NCBI GenBank assembly: GCA_946480445.1
Contig: CAMLJN010000008.1
Span: 105,971-169,970, forward strand
DNA length: 64,000 nt
DNA from: an uncultured Buttiauxella sp.
GTDB lineage: Bacteria; Pseudomonadota; Gammaproteobacteria; Enterobacterales; Enterobacteriaceae
Direction: 5' to 3'
Position numbers and translations under genes: made by a program. The notes under the pieces were generated by a model that had not been told where the DNA came from, made no database searches, and worked only from the letters and a program-made list of their open reading frames with translations. Each line of letters opens with the position of its first letter. The first letter of the stretch is position 1. Shown one piece after another: positions 10,905 through 20,681 of this stretch.

Positions 10905-10962
10905 GACGCCCTCATCCTGCTTTTCTCCCCCGGAGAGGGCCGGGGTGAGGGCGATTTTTTTC
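10905..10962 (+). repeat. REP-like extragenic palindrome acting as terminator after malS
   Basis: GCCCTCATCC pairs with GGGGTGAGGGC around an inner CTC/GAG hairpin and is followed by seven T. The same GAGAGGG...GGGTGAGGG theme recurs near 30230 and 46000, marking a dispersed intergenic repeat family. Confidence 0.7.
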
Positions 10963-11106
10963 TGGAGCAGAAAACAATATTCTGTGCTGTCCTTGCCGAA
11001 ATATGAAGCATATTACCATTGGCGGGCCATCTTTAAGGCATTTGCACCACGACTTCTGCGGCGCTATGGTTAACCTCTTTTGGACAGTAAGCGACAGATC
11101 TTCGTT

Positions 11107-12360
11107 ATGACGTTTTCAGTTTTCGGCGACAAATTTACCCGCCATGCAGGCATCACACGCCTGATGGAGGACCTCAACGACGGCTTACGCACGCCGGGCG
11201 CTATTATGCTTGGCGGCGGTAATCCCGCGCAGATCCCCGCGATGAATGACTATTTCCAGAACCTGCTGACCGATATGCTGGCGAACGGAAAAATGGCCGA
11301 CGCGCTGTGCAATTACGATGGCCCGCAGGGGAAAGGTGAGTTGCTGGCTGCGCTTGCTACGCTGTTGCGCAGCGAACTCGGTTGGGATATTGAGCCGCAG
11401 AATATTGCACTGACAAACGGCAGCCAGAGCGCATTTTTCTACTTGTTTAACCTGTTCGCCGGACGTCACGCGGATGGCAGTACCAAAAAGGTGCTCTTCC
11501 CGCTGGCCCCGGAGTACATCGGCTATGCCGATTCAGGCCTTGAAGAAGACCTGTTTGTCTCCACTCGTCCGAATATTGAGCTGCTGCCGGAAGGCCAGTT
11601 TAAATACCACGTAGATTTTGAGCATCTGCACATCGGTGAAGATACCGGGATGATCTGCGTTTCGCGCCCGACTAACCCCACGGGCAATGTCATCACCGAC
11701 GAAGAGCTGATCAAACTCGATGCGCTGGCGCACCAGCACGGTATTCCTCTGGTGATTGATAACGCCTACGGCGTGCCGTTCCCGGGGATTATTTTTAGCG
11801 AGGCGCGCCCGCTGTGGAACCCGAACATCGTGCTGTGCATGAGCCTGTCGAAGCTCGGCCTGCCGGGCAGCCGCTGCGGCATTATTGTCGCCAACGAAAA
11901 AATCATCTCGGCCATCAGCAATATGAACGGCATTATCAGCCTGGCCCCCGGCGGCATCGGGCCTGCGATGGCCACGGAGATGATCAAGCGCAACGACCTG
12001 CTGCGCCTGTCTGAAGAGGTGATCAAACCCTTCTATTACCAGCGGGTTCAGCAGACGATTGCCGTCATTCGCCGCTATTTATCGCCGGAACGCTGCTTAA
12101 TCCATAAACCGGAAGGGGCGATTTTCCTCTGGCTGTGGTTTAAGGATCTGCCGATCACCACCGAGCTGCTTTACCAGCGCCTGAAAAAGCGCGGCGTGCT
12201 GATGGTGCCGGGGGACTACTTCTTCCCTGGGCTGGATAAACCCTGGCCGCACACGCACCAGTGCATGCGCATGAACTATGTGCCGGAGCCGGAAAAAATC
12301 GAGGCGGGCGTGAAGATACTTGCCGAAGAGATCGAGCGGGCCTGGGCGGAAGCGGAATAA
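11107..12360 (+). CDS. avtA: Valine--pyruvate aminotransferase
   Basis: PLP-dependent class I aminotransferase that interconverts valine + pyruvate and alanine + 2-oxoisovalerate in the cytoplasm. 417 residues from [15 protein letters not shown], equal to E. coli AvtA. The PLP lysine lies in [14 protein letters not shown], and conserved SRPTNPTGN and NAYGVPFP supply cofactor contacts. An in-frame ATG 27 bases upstream adds MDSKRQIFV, absent from E. coli. The last 85 bases are read on the other strand as the 3' end of hypF, a notable convergent overlap. Confidence 0.97.
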   Translation: MTFSVFGDKFTRHAGITRLMEDLNDGLRTPGAIMLGGGNPAQIPAMNDYFQNLLTDMLANGKMADALCNYDGPQGKGELLAALATLLRSELGWDIEPQNIALTNGSQSAFFYLFNLFAGRHADGSTKKVLFPLAPEYIGYADSGLEEDLFVSTRPNIELLPEGQFKYHVDFEHLHIGEDTGMICVSRPTNPTGNVITDEELIKLDALAHQHGIPLVIDNAYGVPFPGIIFSEARPLWNPNIVLCMSLSKLGLPGSRCGIIVANEKIISAISNMNGIISLAPGGIGPAMATEMIKRNDLLRLSEEVIKPFYYQRVQQTIAVIRRYLSPERCLIHKPEGAIFLWLWFKDLPITTELLYQRLKKRGVLMVPGDYFFPGLDKPWPHTHQCMRMNYVPEPEKIEAGVKILAEEIERAWAEAE

Positions 12361-14573
12361 CAGGCGGCGCTGACCATAGCCTGGCCGAAGGAGAGGGCGC
12401 CGTCTCCCGCAGGCAGCCTTGTCGGGAAGAGTAAGGTAAAATCTGCCAGATGATGCGCGAAACGCTCGCGCATCAGGCGGTTATGCAGCACGCCGCCGCT
12501 GAAGGCAATAGTTTTGATGCCCAGCCTGCTGGCATGAAAGCGCGCCAAATCGGCAAAACCTTTGGCCAGCGCGTCATGGAAAGCCCAGGCGCGTGCGGGT
12601 GCCGGTGCTTGCCAGTCGAGCCATTGCTGCCAGAAGGCTGCCATAGCAAACTGCCCCTCCTGGAGTGCGAGCGTAACGGGAGGGCGGCACTCCCCGCTTT
12701 GCCTCGCCAGCGCCTCCAGCAGGCAGGCGGCTTCTCCCTCATAGCTTTGGTTTAACGGCGTGCAGCCCAGCGCGCAGGCTGCCGCGTCGAACAGGCGGCC
12801 GGTGGAGGAGGCAAGCGGTGCGTTAAGCCGCCGCTGCACCGCGGTAGCCAGCGGCTGCCAGTTCTGCTGGCGAACGGCGGCGGTTTCCGGACGGCTCTGC
12901 CAGTCCGGCACAAAGGCCAGGCAGTGGGCGAGAAGATTGCGCCACGGCTGGCGCGCGGCAAGATCGCCTCCAGGCAAGGCCACCGCAGGCAGGCCACCCA
13001 GATGGGTGCACTGCTGATAGCTCACCAGCAAACATTCCCCGCCCCATAGCGCGTCATGTTCACCAAGACCAATACCGTCAAGCGTAAGGGCAATCACTTC
13101 GCCGCCGTCCAGCGGCCAGCCGTGTTCCGCCATGCAGGCCGCTGCGTGAGCGTGATGGTGCAGAACTTCACTGACCGGCTGGTCCATTTCGCGCCCAAGC
13201 TGTGCGCTGTGATAGCCCGGATGCGCATCGACGACGACGCGTTCGGGCATAAAGTCCCAGGTCTGGCATATCAGCGCCAGAGCACGCTGCCATTGCTGCT
13301 CTACGCCTTCTTCCGCGAGATCGCCAAGGTGCTGACTGAGAACAGCCTGATCGCCGCGCAGCAGGCAGAACGTATTTTTGAGATCTGCGCCGAGGGCGAG
13401 AATCGGCGGTAGATCGCGAAAGCCGGGCGGCAGCGGTAGCGCATCGGGGACAAAACCCCGGGCGCGGCGCAGCATTTCCCCGTCGGCGCGTATAACGGAA
13501 TCATCCGTGCGCTGCACGATGTCGCGGTTATGCATCAGCCAGCCGTCGGCAATCATTGCCAGATCGGCCAGCGCCTGCTCATTGGTGAGGGCTGGAGGTT
13601 TGCCGTTCAGGTTGCCGGAGGTCATCACCAGCGGAGCACCGAAGTCCTGCATCAGCAGATGTTGCAGCGGGTTAGCGGGCAGCATCACGCCAACTTCAGT
13701 GAGGCCCGGCGCAATAGCGCGGCTTAATCCCGGCAGAGCCGATTTAGCCATCAGTACGATGGGCGCGGCAGGGCTGGATAACCGGGCCGCGATCGGCGAG
13801 GGCAAATCGCGGCTGTCCGGTAGCATTACCGCCAGCGGTTTAGACGGGCGCTGTTTGCGGGCGCGAAGCCGTTCGACGGCGGCATCGCTGCGGGCATCCA
13901 CGGCCAGATGGAAGCCGCCGAGGCCTTTTATCGCCACGATTTTTCCCGCTTTTAACGCCGAAACCGCCGCCTGTAAGGCCTGCTCGCGCGACAGATATTG
14001 CTTGTCGCTTTGCCAGAACAGCTGCGGCCCGCAGTCGGGACAGGCTACGGGCTGCGCGTGAAACCGCCGGTCCATTGGGTTGCGGTATTCAGCCTCGCAG
14101 GCAGGGCAAAGGGGGAAGGCGGCCATCACCGTATTAGGGCGATCGTAGGGCATACTGTGGATGAGGGTGAAACGCGGTCCACAGTGCGTGCAGTTGATAA
14201 AAGGATAACGGTAGCGACGGTCGGCGGGATCGTTCAATTCGCGCAGGCAGGCCGGACAGGTGGCGGCATCCGGGACGATTTGCGTATCCATTGTCCCGGC
14301 ATCGCTATGCCGGATAGTAAATTCGGCGGGAAGCTTTTCCCAGCGCATAGCCGCGCGTTCAATCTTATCAATACGTGCCAGCGGCGGGCATTCGGCGTGC
14401 AGCAGGACGAGAAACTCATCGGCATCGGAAGTCAGGCGCACAACCACGCCTGCGCCATCGTTGCAGACATCCCCAGCAAGCCCAAGCCGTTGAGCCAGCT
14501 GCCAGACAAAGGGCCGAAAGCCAACGCCCTGCACTTTGCCACGAATACGCAGCAATACGCCGTTAAAATTCAC
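12276..14573 (-). CDS. hypF: Carbamoyltransferase HypF, hydrogenase maturation
   Basis: HypF makes the cyanide ligands of the NiFe centre: it carbamoylates the C-terminal Cys of HypE using carbamoyl phosphate. Domains in order: acylphosphatase ([15 protein letters not shown], residues 10-25), two zinc fingers ([10 protein letters not shown] to CTHCG, then [10 protein letters not shown] to CPDCG), a YrdC-like domain (about 195-380), and a Kae1-like domain with [13 protein letters not shown] and [12 protein letters not shown]. The 765 residues exceed the E. coli 750 because the frame continues past the usual end ([11 protein letters not shown]) for about 30 Ser/Ala-rich residues antisense to avtA. 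It follows fdhF, 55 bases away, probably in the hydN-fdhF-hypF operon. Confidence 0.95.
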   Translation of the reverse strand: MNFNGVLLRIRGKVQGVGFRPFVWQLAQRLGLAGDVCNDGAGVVVRLTSDADEFLVLLHAECPPLARIDKIERAAMRWEKLPAEFTIRHSDAGTMDTQIVPDAATCPACLRELNDPADRRYRYPFINCTHCGPRFTLIHSMPYDRPNTVMAAFPLCPACEAEYRNPMDRRFHAQPVACPDCGPQLFWQSDKQYLSREQALQAAVSALKAGKIVAIKGLGGFHLAVDARSDAAVERLRARKQRPSKPLAVMLPDSRDLPSPIAARLSSPAAPIVLMAKSALPGLSRAIAPGLTEVGVMLPANPLQHLLMQDFGAPLVMTSGNLNGKPPALTNEQALADLAMIADGWLMHNRDIVQRTDDSVIRADGEMLRRARGFVPDALPLPPGFRDLPPILALGADLKNTFCLLRGDQAVLSQHLGDLAEEGVEQQWQRALALICQTWDFMPERVVVDAHPGYHSAQLGREMDQPVSEVLHHHAHAAACMAEHGWPLDGGEVIALTLDGIGLGEHDALWGGECLLVSYQQCTHLGGLPAVALPGGDLAARQPWRNLLAHCLAFVPDWQSRPETAAVRQQNWQPLATAVQRRLNAPLASSTGRLFDAAACALGCTPLNQSYEGEAACLLEALARQSGECRPPVTLALQEGQFAMAAFWQQWLDWQAPAPARAWAFHDALAKGFADLARFHASRLGIKTIAFSGGVLHNRLMRERFAHHLADFTLLFPTRLPAGDGALSFGQAMVSAACYSASAQARSISSASIFTPASIFSGSGT

Positions 14574-14590
14574 AATTTTCCTCTCAGCTA

Positions 14591-14616
14591 GATCCTCTCC
14601 CCGGCGGGAAGAGGAT
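14591..14616 (-). other. Hairpin between fdhF and hypF
   Basis: GATCCTCT pairs with AGAGGATC around a ten-base GC-rich loop in the 55-base gap between fdhF and hypF. There is no T-run on the minus strand, so it looks more like a processing or stabilising hairpin than a terminator. Confidence 0.5.
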
Positions 14617-14628
14617 CAGACGCGACAT

Positions 14629-16779
14629 TTAAGCCTCAACGGCCTGACGCAGGCGCGCCTTCATATCGCTATAGGTTGTCTGCGCATAGTTCTCGGCCCA
14701 CTGCTGGTCGGCAATACTGCTGACGTTAACCGCACAGTATTTCGTTTCCGGCGTTTTGGAAATCGGGTCGAGGTTATCCTGGGTCAGTTCATTGCAGGCG
14801 CCGATCCACCACTGGTAGGTCATATAAACCGAGCCTTTGTTGGTGCGCTCGTTGACATCCGCGCGGCTGATCACTTTGCCGCGACGCGAGCTGACCCACA
14901 CCAGCTGGCGATCTTTAATGCCGAGGCGTGCCGCATCTTCCGGATGCATCTGCACAAAACCCGGCTCATCGGCCAGCGTCTGCAAGGCCGCACAGTTGCC
15001 GGTCATTGAACGGCAGGAGTAGTGGCCCACTTCGCGCACGGTACAGAGCACCAGCGGATAATCCGCATCCGGCACTTCGGCAGGTGCGCGCCACTCGGCG
15101 GCAAAGAGCTGGCCTTTGCCGGTCGGCGTATCGAATTTGCTGTCTTTGTAGAGATACGGGGTACCCGGGTGATCGAGCGTCGGGCAGGGCCATTGCACAT
15201 GGCCCATATCGCCCATTTTTTCGTAGGTGACGCCGTAGAACAGCGGGCAGAGTTCGCGCAGCTCATCCCAGATCTGCTGGTTGTTGTCGTAGTGCATCGG
15301 GTAGCCCATCTCGCGGGCGATCAGGCTGATGATTTCCCAGTCACGTTTGACGTTGTACTTAGGCTCAATCGCCTTTTCGAAACGCTGGAAACCGCGGTCT
15401 GCGCAGGTGAAGACGCCGCCGTGTTCGCCCCAGGAGGTCGCAGGCAGCAGCACGTCGGCCACCTCGGCGGTTTTGGTCATAAAGATGTCCTGCACCACCA
15501 CGAAATCAAGCGCTTCGAACCCGCTGCGCACAAGGCCAAGATCCGCTTCGGTCTGTAGCGGGTCTTCACCCATGATGTAGTAGGCTTTAATTTTGCCTTC
15601 CAGCGCCAGGTGTGGCACCTCGGTGATACGCACGCCCACCTGGTCATCCATGTCCTCGACGTTAATGCCCCAGGCTTTGGCGAATTTGGCCCGAACGTCG
15701 GCATCAACCACGTCCTGATAGCCGGGGAACTGGTTGGGCAGCACGCCCATATCGCAGGCACCCTGCACGTTATTCTGCCCGCGCACAGGGCCAACGCCGA
15801 CGTTTTCGCGCCCCAGGTTACCGGTCAGCAGCGCAAGGCTTGAAAGCCCTTTCACCACGTCAACCGCCTGACCGAACTGCGTGACGCCCATGCCCCACAT
15901 AATGGTGGCGGAAGGGGCGGCGGCAAAGGTGCGCATCGCCTGGCGAATCATTTGCGCCGGTACGCCCGTCAGATGCTCAATGCCTTCAGGCGCATAACCC
16001 TTAACGATTTCACGGTAGGCATCCAGGCCTTCGGTATGTTTTGCCACGTACTCTTTATCATAGAGATTCTCTTCAAGCAGCACGTAAGCAAAGGCGTTGA
16101 CCAGCGCCATATTACAGCCGTTTTTCAACTGTAAATGCTGATCGGCAATACGGGCGGTTTCGATGCGGCGCGGGTCGCAAACGATGATCTTCGCCCCTTT
16201 CTCCTTCGCTTTAATCACCCGCCGGGCGACGATGGGGTGGGAGTCGGCGCAGTTGTAGCCAAACACCAGCAGGCATTTTGAGTTTTCAATATCGCCAATG
16301 GAGTTGCTCACCGCCCCGTTGCCCAGCGTCACCTGCAAACCGGCGACGGATGGCCCGTGACAAACGCGCGCGCAGCAGTCGACGTTATTGGTGTTCAGCA
16401 CGCCGCGCGCAAACTTCTGCATCACATAGTTGGTTTCATTGCCCGTACCGCGCGATGAACCCGTGGTCATGATGGCGCGTGGGCCAAAACGATCTTTAAT
16501 GGCTTTTAGCCGCTTCGCGGTGTAGCTAATCGCCTCTTCCCAGCTAACAGGTTGCAGTTTGCCGCCTTTTTCGTAGCGGATCATCGGCTGGGTCAGGCGC
16601 GGGGTGAGCAGTTTGGTGTCGTTTAAGAAATCCCACCCGTAGTAGCCTTTCAGGCACAGCTCGTTCTGGTTGGTGACGCCGTCAGCCGCTTCGGCACGAA
16701 TAATTTTGTTGTTATCAACAACCAGTTTCAGTTTGCAGCCCGCACCGCAGTAAGGGCAGACGCTGGTAATTTTTTTCAT
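14629..16779 (-). CDS. fdhF: Formate dehydrogenase H, cysteine form (not selenocysteine)
   Basis: Molybdopterin-dependent formate oxidase that feeds electrons through HydN/HycB to hydrogenase 3. 716 residues (E. coli 715): the [4Fe-4S] motif CPYCGAGC at 8-15 plus Cys42, the bis-MGD catalytic domains, and the C-terminal cofactor-binding domain (TVREVGHYSCRSMTGN). Residue 140, selenocysteine (UGA) in E. coli FdhF, is here an ordinary Cys (TGT at 16360-16362) within NNVDCCARVCHGPSVAG; the next-door His141 is kept. The whole frame reads without a stop. Downstream of hydN by 36 bases and upstream of hypF. Cys enzymes of this family are generally slower than Sec enzymes; whether this one works in FHL is inferred from context. 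Confidence 0.95.
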   Translation of the reverse strand: MKKITSVCPYCGAGCKLKLVVDNNKIIRAEAADGVTNQNELCLKGYYGWDFLNDTKLLTPRLTQPMIRYEKGGKLQPVSWEEAISYTAKRLKAIKDRFGPRAIMTTGSSRGTGNETNYVMQKFARGVLNTNNVDCCARVCHGPSVAGLQVTLGNGAVSNSIGDIENSKCLLVFGYNCADSHPIVARRVIKAKEKGAKIIVCDPRRIETARIADQHLQLKNGCNMALVNAFAYVLLEENLYDKEYVAKHTEGLDAYREIVKGYAPEGIEHLTGVPAQMIRQAMRTFAAAPSATIMWGMGVTQFGQAVDVVKGLSSLALLTGNLGRENVGVGPVRGQNNVQGACDMGVLPNQFPGYQDVVDADVRAKFAKAWGINVEDMDDQVGVRITEVPHLALEGKIKAYYIMGEDPLQTEADLGLVRSGFEALDFVVVQDIFMTKTAEVADVLLPATSWGEHGGVFTCADRGFQRFEKAIEPKYNVKRDWEIISLIAREMGYPMHYDNNQQIWDELRELCPLFYGVTYEKMGDMGHVQWPCPTLDHPGTPYLYKDSKFDTPTGKGQLFAAEWRAPAEVPDADYPLVLCTVREVGHYSCRSMTGNCAALQTLADEPGFVQMHPEDAARLGIKDRQLVWVSSRRGKVISRADVNERTNKGSVYMTYQWWIGACNELTQDNLDPISKTPETKYCAVNVSSIADQQWAENYAQTTYSDMKARLRQAVEA

Positions 16780-16815
16780 CAGTAACAGACCTGTTAAAAG
16801 TTGAAAGACAAAGGC

Positions 16816-17361
16816 TTAGAAAATCAGTGAGGAGGTGGCATCAAACGCGGCACGGCGGCGCTTTTCGGCGCTCATCTGCTCAAGTTTGTTACGGTCAACG
16901 CACACAATGGCGTTGGTCGGGCAGGCTTCCATGCACGCCGGGCCGGTTTCGCGGTGGTGGCAAAGATCGCATTTATTGGCCTCGGCCTTTTCAGCCATTA
17001 CGTTCAGACCTGCGCCGCTGTTGCGAACGACCGGGCGTACCACGACTTCCATTGCGCCATAAGGGCAGGCGACAACGCAGGTTTTGCAGCCGATGCAGCG
17101 CTCCTGCACCACATTCACAAAACCGTGTTCACGGCTAATGGCGCCGTTCGGGCAGACGTTAGCGCAGGGGGCATCTTCGCACTGGCGGCACATCATGGCG
17201 GTTGAGATATTTACGCCCTTAATGACGTGGATGCGCGGCAGGAAAACCTGCGGGGTAAGCCGGGAGCAATCCTGTTCTTCCTGATGGGACACGACACAGG
17301 CTACTTCGCAGGTGCGGCAGCCAATACATTTGCTCGAATCAGCAATGATGAAGCGGTTCAT
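16816..17361 (-). CDS. hydN: Electron-transfer ferredoxin-like protein HydN
   Basis: Four-cluster [4Fe-4S] protein that carries electrons from formate dehydrogenase H. 181 residues from the ATG at 17361 (MNRFIIADSSKCIGCRTCEVAC), chosen over an upstream ATG because AGGAG lies six bases before it and it matches HydN and HycB starts. CxxCxxC motifs: CIGCRTCEVAC, CRQCEDAPCANVC, CIGCKTCVVAC and CDLCHHRETGPACMEAC. First gene of hydN-fdhF-hypF, behind a sigma-54-like promoter and an FhlA-type inverted repeat. Confidence 0.95.
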   Translation of the reverse strand: MNRFIIADSSKCIGCRTCEVACVVSHQEEQDCSRLTPQVFLPRIHVIKGVNISTAMMCRQCEDAPCANVCPNGAISREHGFVNVVQERCIGCKTCVVACPYGAMEVVVRPVVRNSGAGLNVMAEKAEANKCDLCHHRETGPACMEACPTNAIVCVDRNKLEQMSAEKRRRAAFDATSSLIF

Positions 17362-17401
17362 CATAAACTCCTGGATGAGTTTGTTATTGTGCGCTTTGCT
17401 A

Positions 17402-17417
17402 TTCATAAAGCGTGCCA
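17402..17417 (-). promoter_or_regulatory. Putative sigma-54 promoter of hydN-fdhF-hypF
   Basis: On the minus strand TGGCAC-N5-ATGAA: the -24 box is perfect, while the -12 box has GA in place of the usual GC. It lies about 40 bases before the hydN start and about 80 bases from the FhlA-type repeat. The weak -12 box lowers confidence. Confidence 0.55.
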
Positions 17418-17460
17418 GGTTTAAATTTACATAAATTCAATGAATTATGTTTTTACGGCG

Positions 17461-17514
17461 CAGACATGACGGTGACATCGACAGATATGACGATGTCATT
17501 CGGGCAAATGACAC
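17461..17514 (-). promoter_or_regulatory. Putative FhlA upstream activating sequence for hydN
   Basis: Contains the inverted repeat TGTCATT-N6-AATGACA (17494-17513) and further TGACATCGACA-like half-sites at 17472-17482. A close relative of this element stands between hycA and hypA, fitting shared control by FhlA with sigma-54. Confidence 0.6.
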
Positions 17515-17627
17515 AGGAGCAGGAGTGCCTCAGGTGCAGCTAACGGTGAGGATTGTTCGTAGAAAGGGGGAGCGGCGAACATCATACGGCGGGAGCGGCA
17601 AGGCTCCCGCCCATTATCAGTCTGGGA

Positions 17628-18038
17628 TCAGGACCTTACCATCAGCTGAACCAGGCGGCTTTTAATGCGGAAGCACAGTTCGCGGGTCTGGAATTCGCTC
17701 TGCGGCATCACCACGTCATTGATATCCGCGCCGATAGTTTCTTTAACGCGCAGATATTTATTGGTGGCAGCGGTTAACTTCTGGAGTTCCGCCTGGTATT
17801 TTTTCCAGGACGCTTTGCTGTAGACCTGCATGGCATCCAGCTCTTTCCGGCATTCCTGCATACGCTGTTCCTGCGATTTCGCCGGGATAACCTGAGGTGC
17901 GTTCTGAGGTTCAGCGACCTGGACTACGGCCTGAGGCGGCTCCACAGGCGCGGGGGTGACAACGCTCTCGGGGGTCTTCTTTGCACAACCAGTTAATAAG
18001 AAGAGGCTCAATCCAGTAATAAATGCTAACTTTTTCAT
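17628..18038 (-). CDS. Small lipoprotein of unknown function inside the FHL locus
   Basis: 136 residues from MKKLAFITGLSLFLLTGCAKK: a signal peptide with a lipobox ending at LTGC, so a predicted lipid-anchored protein. A Pro/Val/Ala-rich linker (about 25-60) precedes a Lys/Gln-rich, probably helical C-terminal domain with two Cys (ECRKELD and ELCFRIK). I do not recognise a characterised homologue. It sits between hydN and hycI on the same strand but about 590 bases from hydN's start and 445 from the hycI stop, so it probably has its own promoter. Confidence 0.8.
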   Translation of the reverse strand: MKKLAFITGLSLFLLTGCAKKTPESVVTPAPVEPPQAVVQVAEPQNAPQVIPAKSQEQRMQECRKELDAMQVYSKASWKKYQAELQKLTAATNKYLRVKETIGADINDVVMPQSEFQTRELCFRIKSRLVQLMVRS

Positions 18039-18065
18039 GCTTTTCCTTTTAAAGATCTCAGGCAA

Positions 18066-18483
18066 AGGAGATTAATTTTCTCACACCGAAATACGCGTCA
18101 GCATGTTTATGTTTTATGCAGGCGCAATGCGTAATGGCAGATGTTTTCGGGGCGGGAATATCTCATTAACTATAATTACGATCAATATCAGCATTCTATA
18201 ATTTGAAGCAAAGTTATTATTATGTTGATCGTAAAGCCTATTTTTATCAGCCGGGTGGCTTTGCGTAAGGCGATTTACGCGAGAGTGGCGGGGTAAGGGA
18301 AGTATTTTTTTCAAGGTGAGGAAGAATATCTTCCTTATTAGAAAAGAGTTAAATTAAAGAATAGCTTAATATTCTAGTGCTAATTTTCGTAATAGCTTAT
18401 GAGAATAGACCTTGCGGATTTCAGCGCAGGGAAATAATGCGCATTTTTGCGCCTGGAAGAGGGGCGTCCCTGCCCCGCCGTAT
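18066..18483. other. AT-rich intergenic stretch without a supported gene
   Basis: The stretch between the lipoprotein gene and hycI is much richer in A/T than its neighbours. A short minus-strand reading frame (18114-18314) has no visible ribosome site or family likeness. It may hold the lipoprotein promoter and the end of the hyc transcript; no clear terminator was found. Confidence 0.5.
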
Positions 18484-18960
18484 TTAATTTGTAAACTCAG
18501 GCGCTTCCAGCTCGGCAAATCCGCCTTTGTCTTCCCAACAGGCCAGCCGCTGGTAGACCGTTTCTACCGCCGTTTTAACCGCGTCGGTCATCGGATAATA
18601 GAAGCCAACAATATCTGGCTGAATGCCCAGGAAAATCACTTCGCCAACGTCCTCTTTCAGCTGATCGACCAGGTAGTTAAGCGGCATATTGTGGGTTGTC
18701 ATCATAAACATTTCGGCGATGTCGTCCGGATCGATAAGGCGGATCTCCCCGGGGGGCAGGCCCATGTCCGTGGCATCGACCAGCAGTAAACGTGCCGGTT
18801 GCAGCTCGCGGATCGCCACCACGTCGTTTTCCGGCGTGGTGCCGCCGTCGATGACAATCCAGTCGCCCTGCGGGGCGGTCTGGCACATTTGTGCAAGCAG
18901 CGGGCCTGCGCCGTCATCGCCCATCATGCTGTTGCCGACACAAAGTAAAACGTTAGTCAT
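18484..18960 (-). CDS. hycI: Hydrogenase 3 maturation protease
   Basis: Nickel-dependent endopeptidase that removes the C-terminal tail of HycE after nickel insertion. 158 residues with the M52-family start VLLCVGNSMMGDDGAGPLLA (conserved Asp) and the further metal ligands expected in VDATDMG and THNMPLNYL. The start overlaps the hycH end by 8 bases, making it the last gene of the hyc operon. Confidence 0.96.
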   Translation of the reverse strand: MTNVLLCVGNSMMGDDGAGPLLAQMCQTAPQGDWIVIDGGTTPENDVVAIRELQPARLLLVDATDMGLPPGEIRLIDPDDIAEMFMMTTHNMPLNYLVDQLKEDVGEVIFLGIQPDIVGFYYPMTDAVKTAVETVYQRLACWEDKGGFAELEAPEFTN

Positions 18961-19363
18961 AGCGCCTCCGAACCATCAGATAGATGGCGGGTTCCAGTTG
19001 AATAGCCTGCAACATATCGAGCAGTGCCTGGCTCCAGCGCTGCTGCGCCGATGTTTGCATCGGTTTTGCCGTATCGAAGGCTTTAGCCAGCAGCACGACA
19101 TGGCTCTGGTCGATCACAATCTCGCCATAGCGCGGCACGCCTTCCATCTTTCGCCGTGCTTCGCTGCCTTCTTCTAACGTGGCAATCCATGCCCGATAGT
19201 CGGCAAACGGACAAACCAGGTTCTCTTTCAGGCAGTCGATGACGCCCAGATGGTGGCCGATGGCCAGGCTGTAATACACCACCTGCTGTGCTTCATCCGG
19301 CGTGTTGTCGTTTTCATCGACAAACTTGCGGCTGAGCTGGCAGAACACCACCGATTCACTCAT
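18953..19363 (-). CDS. hycH: Formate hydrogenlyase maturation protein HycH
   Basis: 136 residues matching E. coli HycH in length. HycH is needed for maturation of hydrogenase 3 and is not part of the final complex. Recognisable stretches are [20 protein letters not shown] and [15 protein letters not shown]. It overlaps hycG by 4 bases and hycI by 8, so translation is probably coupled. Confidence 0.95.
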   Translation of the reverse strand: MSESVVFCQLSRKFVDENDNTPDEAQQVVYYSLAIGHHLGVIDCLKENLVCPFADYRAWIATLEEGSEARRKMEGVPRYGEIVIDQSHVVLLAKAFDTAKPMQTSAQQRWSQALLDMLQAIQLEPAIYLMVRRRYD

Positions 19364-20127
19364 AGCACGCGCTCCTGCTGCACCAGGCTTTCGAGACTGG
19401 CGACAATCTCATTCAGACGCGGATCGTTCTCGGCGGCGAGCCACTGCTGCACGCTGTCAGCGCCAGCGGTGAGGTGATTCATATAGGTGTCGGCAATCTG
19501 GCGGCCATACCGGTAGCCCGCAAGGCGGCGAGCGGCACGGTCAATGCGCACGCGCAGGGGCTGAACCATATCCGGGTGCAGAATTTGTGCGGGCTGGGCG
19601 TCCTGCTCGCTGGGATCCCGGGCGTGGATTTTTTGCTCAAGCAGGCCCAGCGCCATCGCAAAGCCGTACAGGGTGGCGGCGGGCGTCGGCGGGCAGCCGG
19701 GAATATAGACATCCACCGGCACGATTTTGTCGGTGCCGCCCCACACGCAGTAAAGATCGTGGAAGATGCCGCCGCTGTTGCCGCAGGCGCCGTAGGAAAT
19801 ACAGATTTTCGGATCGGGGGCGGATTCCCATGCGCGTAGCGCAGGTGAACGCATGGCGCGCGTCACCGCCCCGGTAAACAGCAAAATATCCGCATGGCGA
19901 GGAGAAGGAACAACTTTGATACCGAAACGTTCTGCATCGAAAAGTGGCGAAAGCGTGGCGAAAATTTCTATTTCACAGCCGTTGCAGCTGCCGCAGTCCA
20001 CGCGGTAGACATAGGCGGAACGTTTGATTTTCTTGAGCAGCGACGCTTTCATGCTGGCAATGGATTCCTCCACCGTCATCGGTACCGGCAGGCCTTTATC
20101 GTCGCGTGGACCCAGTAACTGACTCAT
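19360..20127 (-). CDS. hycG: Formate hydrogenlyase subunit G (NuoB-like)
   Basis: Small subunit partner of HycE, homologous to NuoB of complex I, binding one [4Fe-4S] cluster. 255 residues; ligands are visible in [24 protein letters not shown] and YIPGCPPTP. Membrane-associated on the cytoplasmic face. Its start overlaps the hycF stop by one base. Confidence 0.97.
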   Translation of the reverse strand: MSQLLGPRDDKGLPVPMTVEESIASMKASLLKKIKRSAYVYRVDCGSCNGCEIEIFATLSPLFDAERFGIKVVPSPRHADILLFTGAVTRAMRSPALRAWESAPDPKICISYGACGNSGGIFHDLYCVWGGTDKIVPVDVYIPGCPPTPAATLYGFAMALGLLEQKIHARDPSEQDAQPAQILHPDMVQPLRVRIDRAARRLAGYRYGRQIADTYMNHLTAGADSVQQWLAAENDPRLNEIVASLESLVQQERVL

Positions 20128-20669
20128 TAGCTGGCCTCTCTCATCTGACGGCTAAAGTTAATCCTGTCGGACGACACCAGGCCTTGCTGGCGTTTGCAGT
20201 CCGGGCAGGTTTCAAACGAGGCGCGGTGCGATTCGGCACGTTTGTCCCCGTTGTGTTGCAGGAGCGCGATGGCGTAGTCGATCTCTTTTTGCACGGCATA
20301 GGGCCTGCCGCATTCCCGGCAGTTGCACAGGTCAAAACGGGCCTGTTGCAGGAAATCCGCTTTGTTCCATACCGCCAGCTCATACTGCTGAGAAAGCGTA
20401 ATCGCCGCGGTAGGGCAGACTTCTTCGCAGCGTGCGCAGAAAATACAGCGCCCGAGGTTGAAGGCCCAGGCCAGCTGCCCGTTGACCAGATCGGTTTCCA
20501 CGCTGAGCGCATTGGAGGGGCAGGCGTTCACGCAGGCCGCGCAGCCGATGCACTGTTGCGGATTGTGCTCCGGCTTGCCGCGAAAGTTCGGGTCCACGGC
20601 GATCGGCCGCAGTGGATAGGACTCGGTTGCCACGCCGCCTTTGAGGGCTTTTTTGATAAAGTTAAACAT
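20127..20669 (-). CDS. hycF: Formate hydrogenlyase subunit F (NuoI-like ferredoxin)
   Basis: 180-residue electron-transfer subunit with two ferredoxin motifs, [14 protein letters not shown] and [15 protein letters not shown], as in complex I NuoI. Two additional CxxC pairs near the C-terminus (CNCRECG and CPDCKRQ) could bind a zinc ion. It follows hycE by 12 bases within the operon. Confidence 0.97.
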   Translation of the reverse strand: MFNFIKKALKGGVATESYPLRPIAVDPNFRGKPEHNPQQCIGCAACVNACPSNALSVETDLVNGQLAWAFNLGRCIFCARCEEVCPTAAITLSQQYELAVWNKADFLQQARFDLCNCRECGRPYAVQKEIDYAIALLQHNGDKRAESHRASFETCPDCKRQQGLVSSDRINFSRQMREAS

Positions 20670-20681
20670 GGTGACTCCAGG

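Noticed and set aside
16340..16365. A UGA selenocysteine codon in fdhF
   Set aside because: Looked for at codon 140, but the codon is TGT; the frame has no internal TGA.
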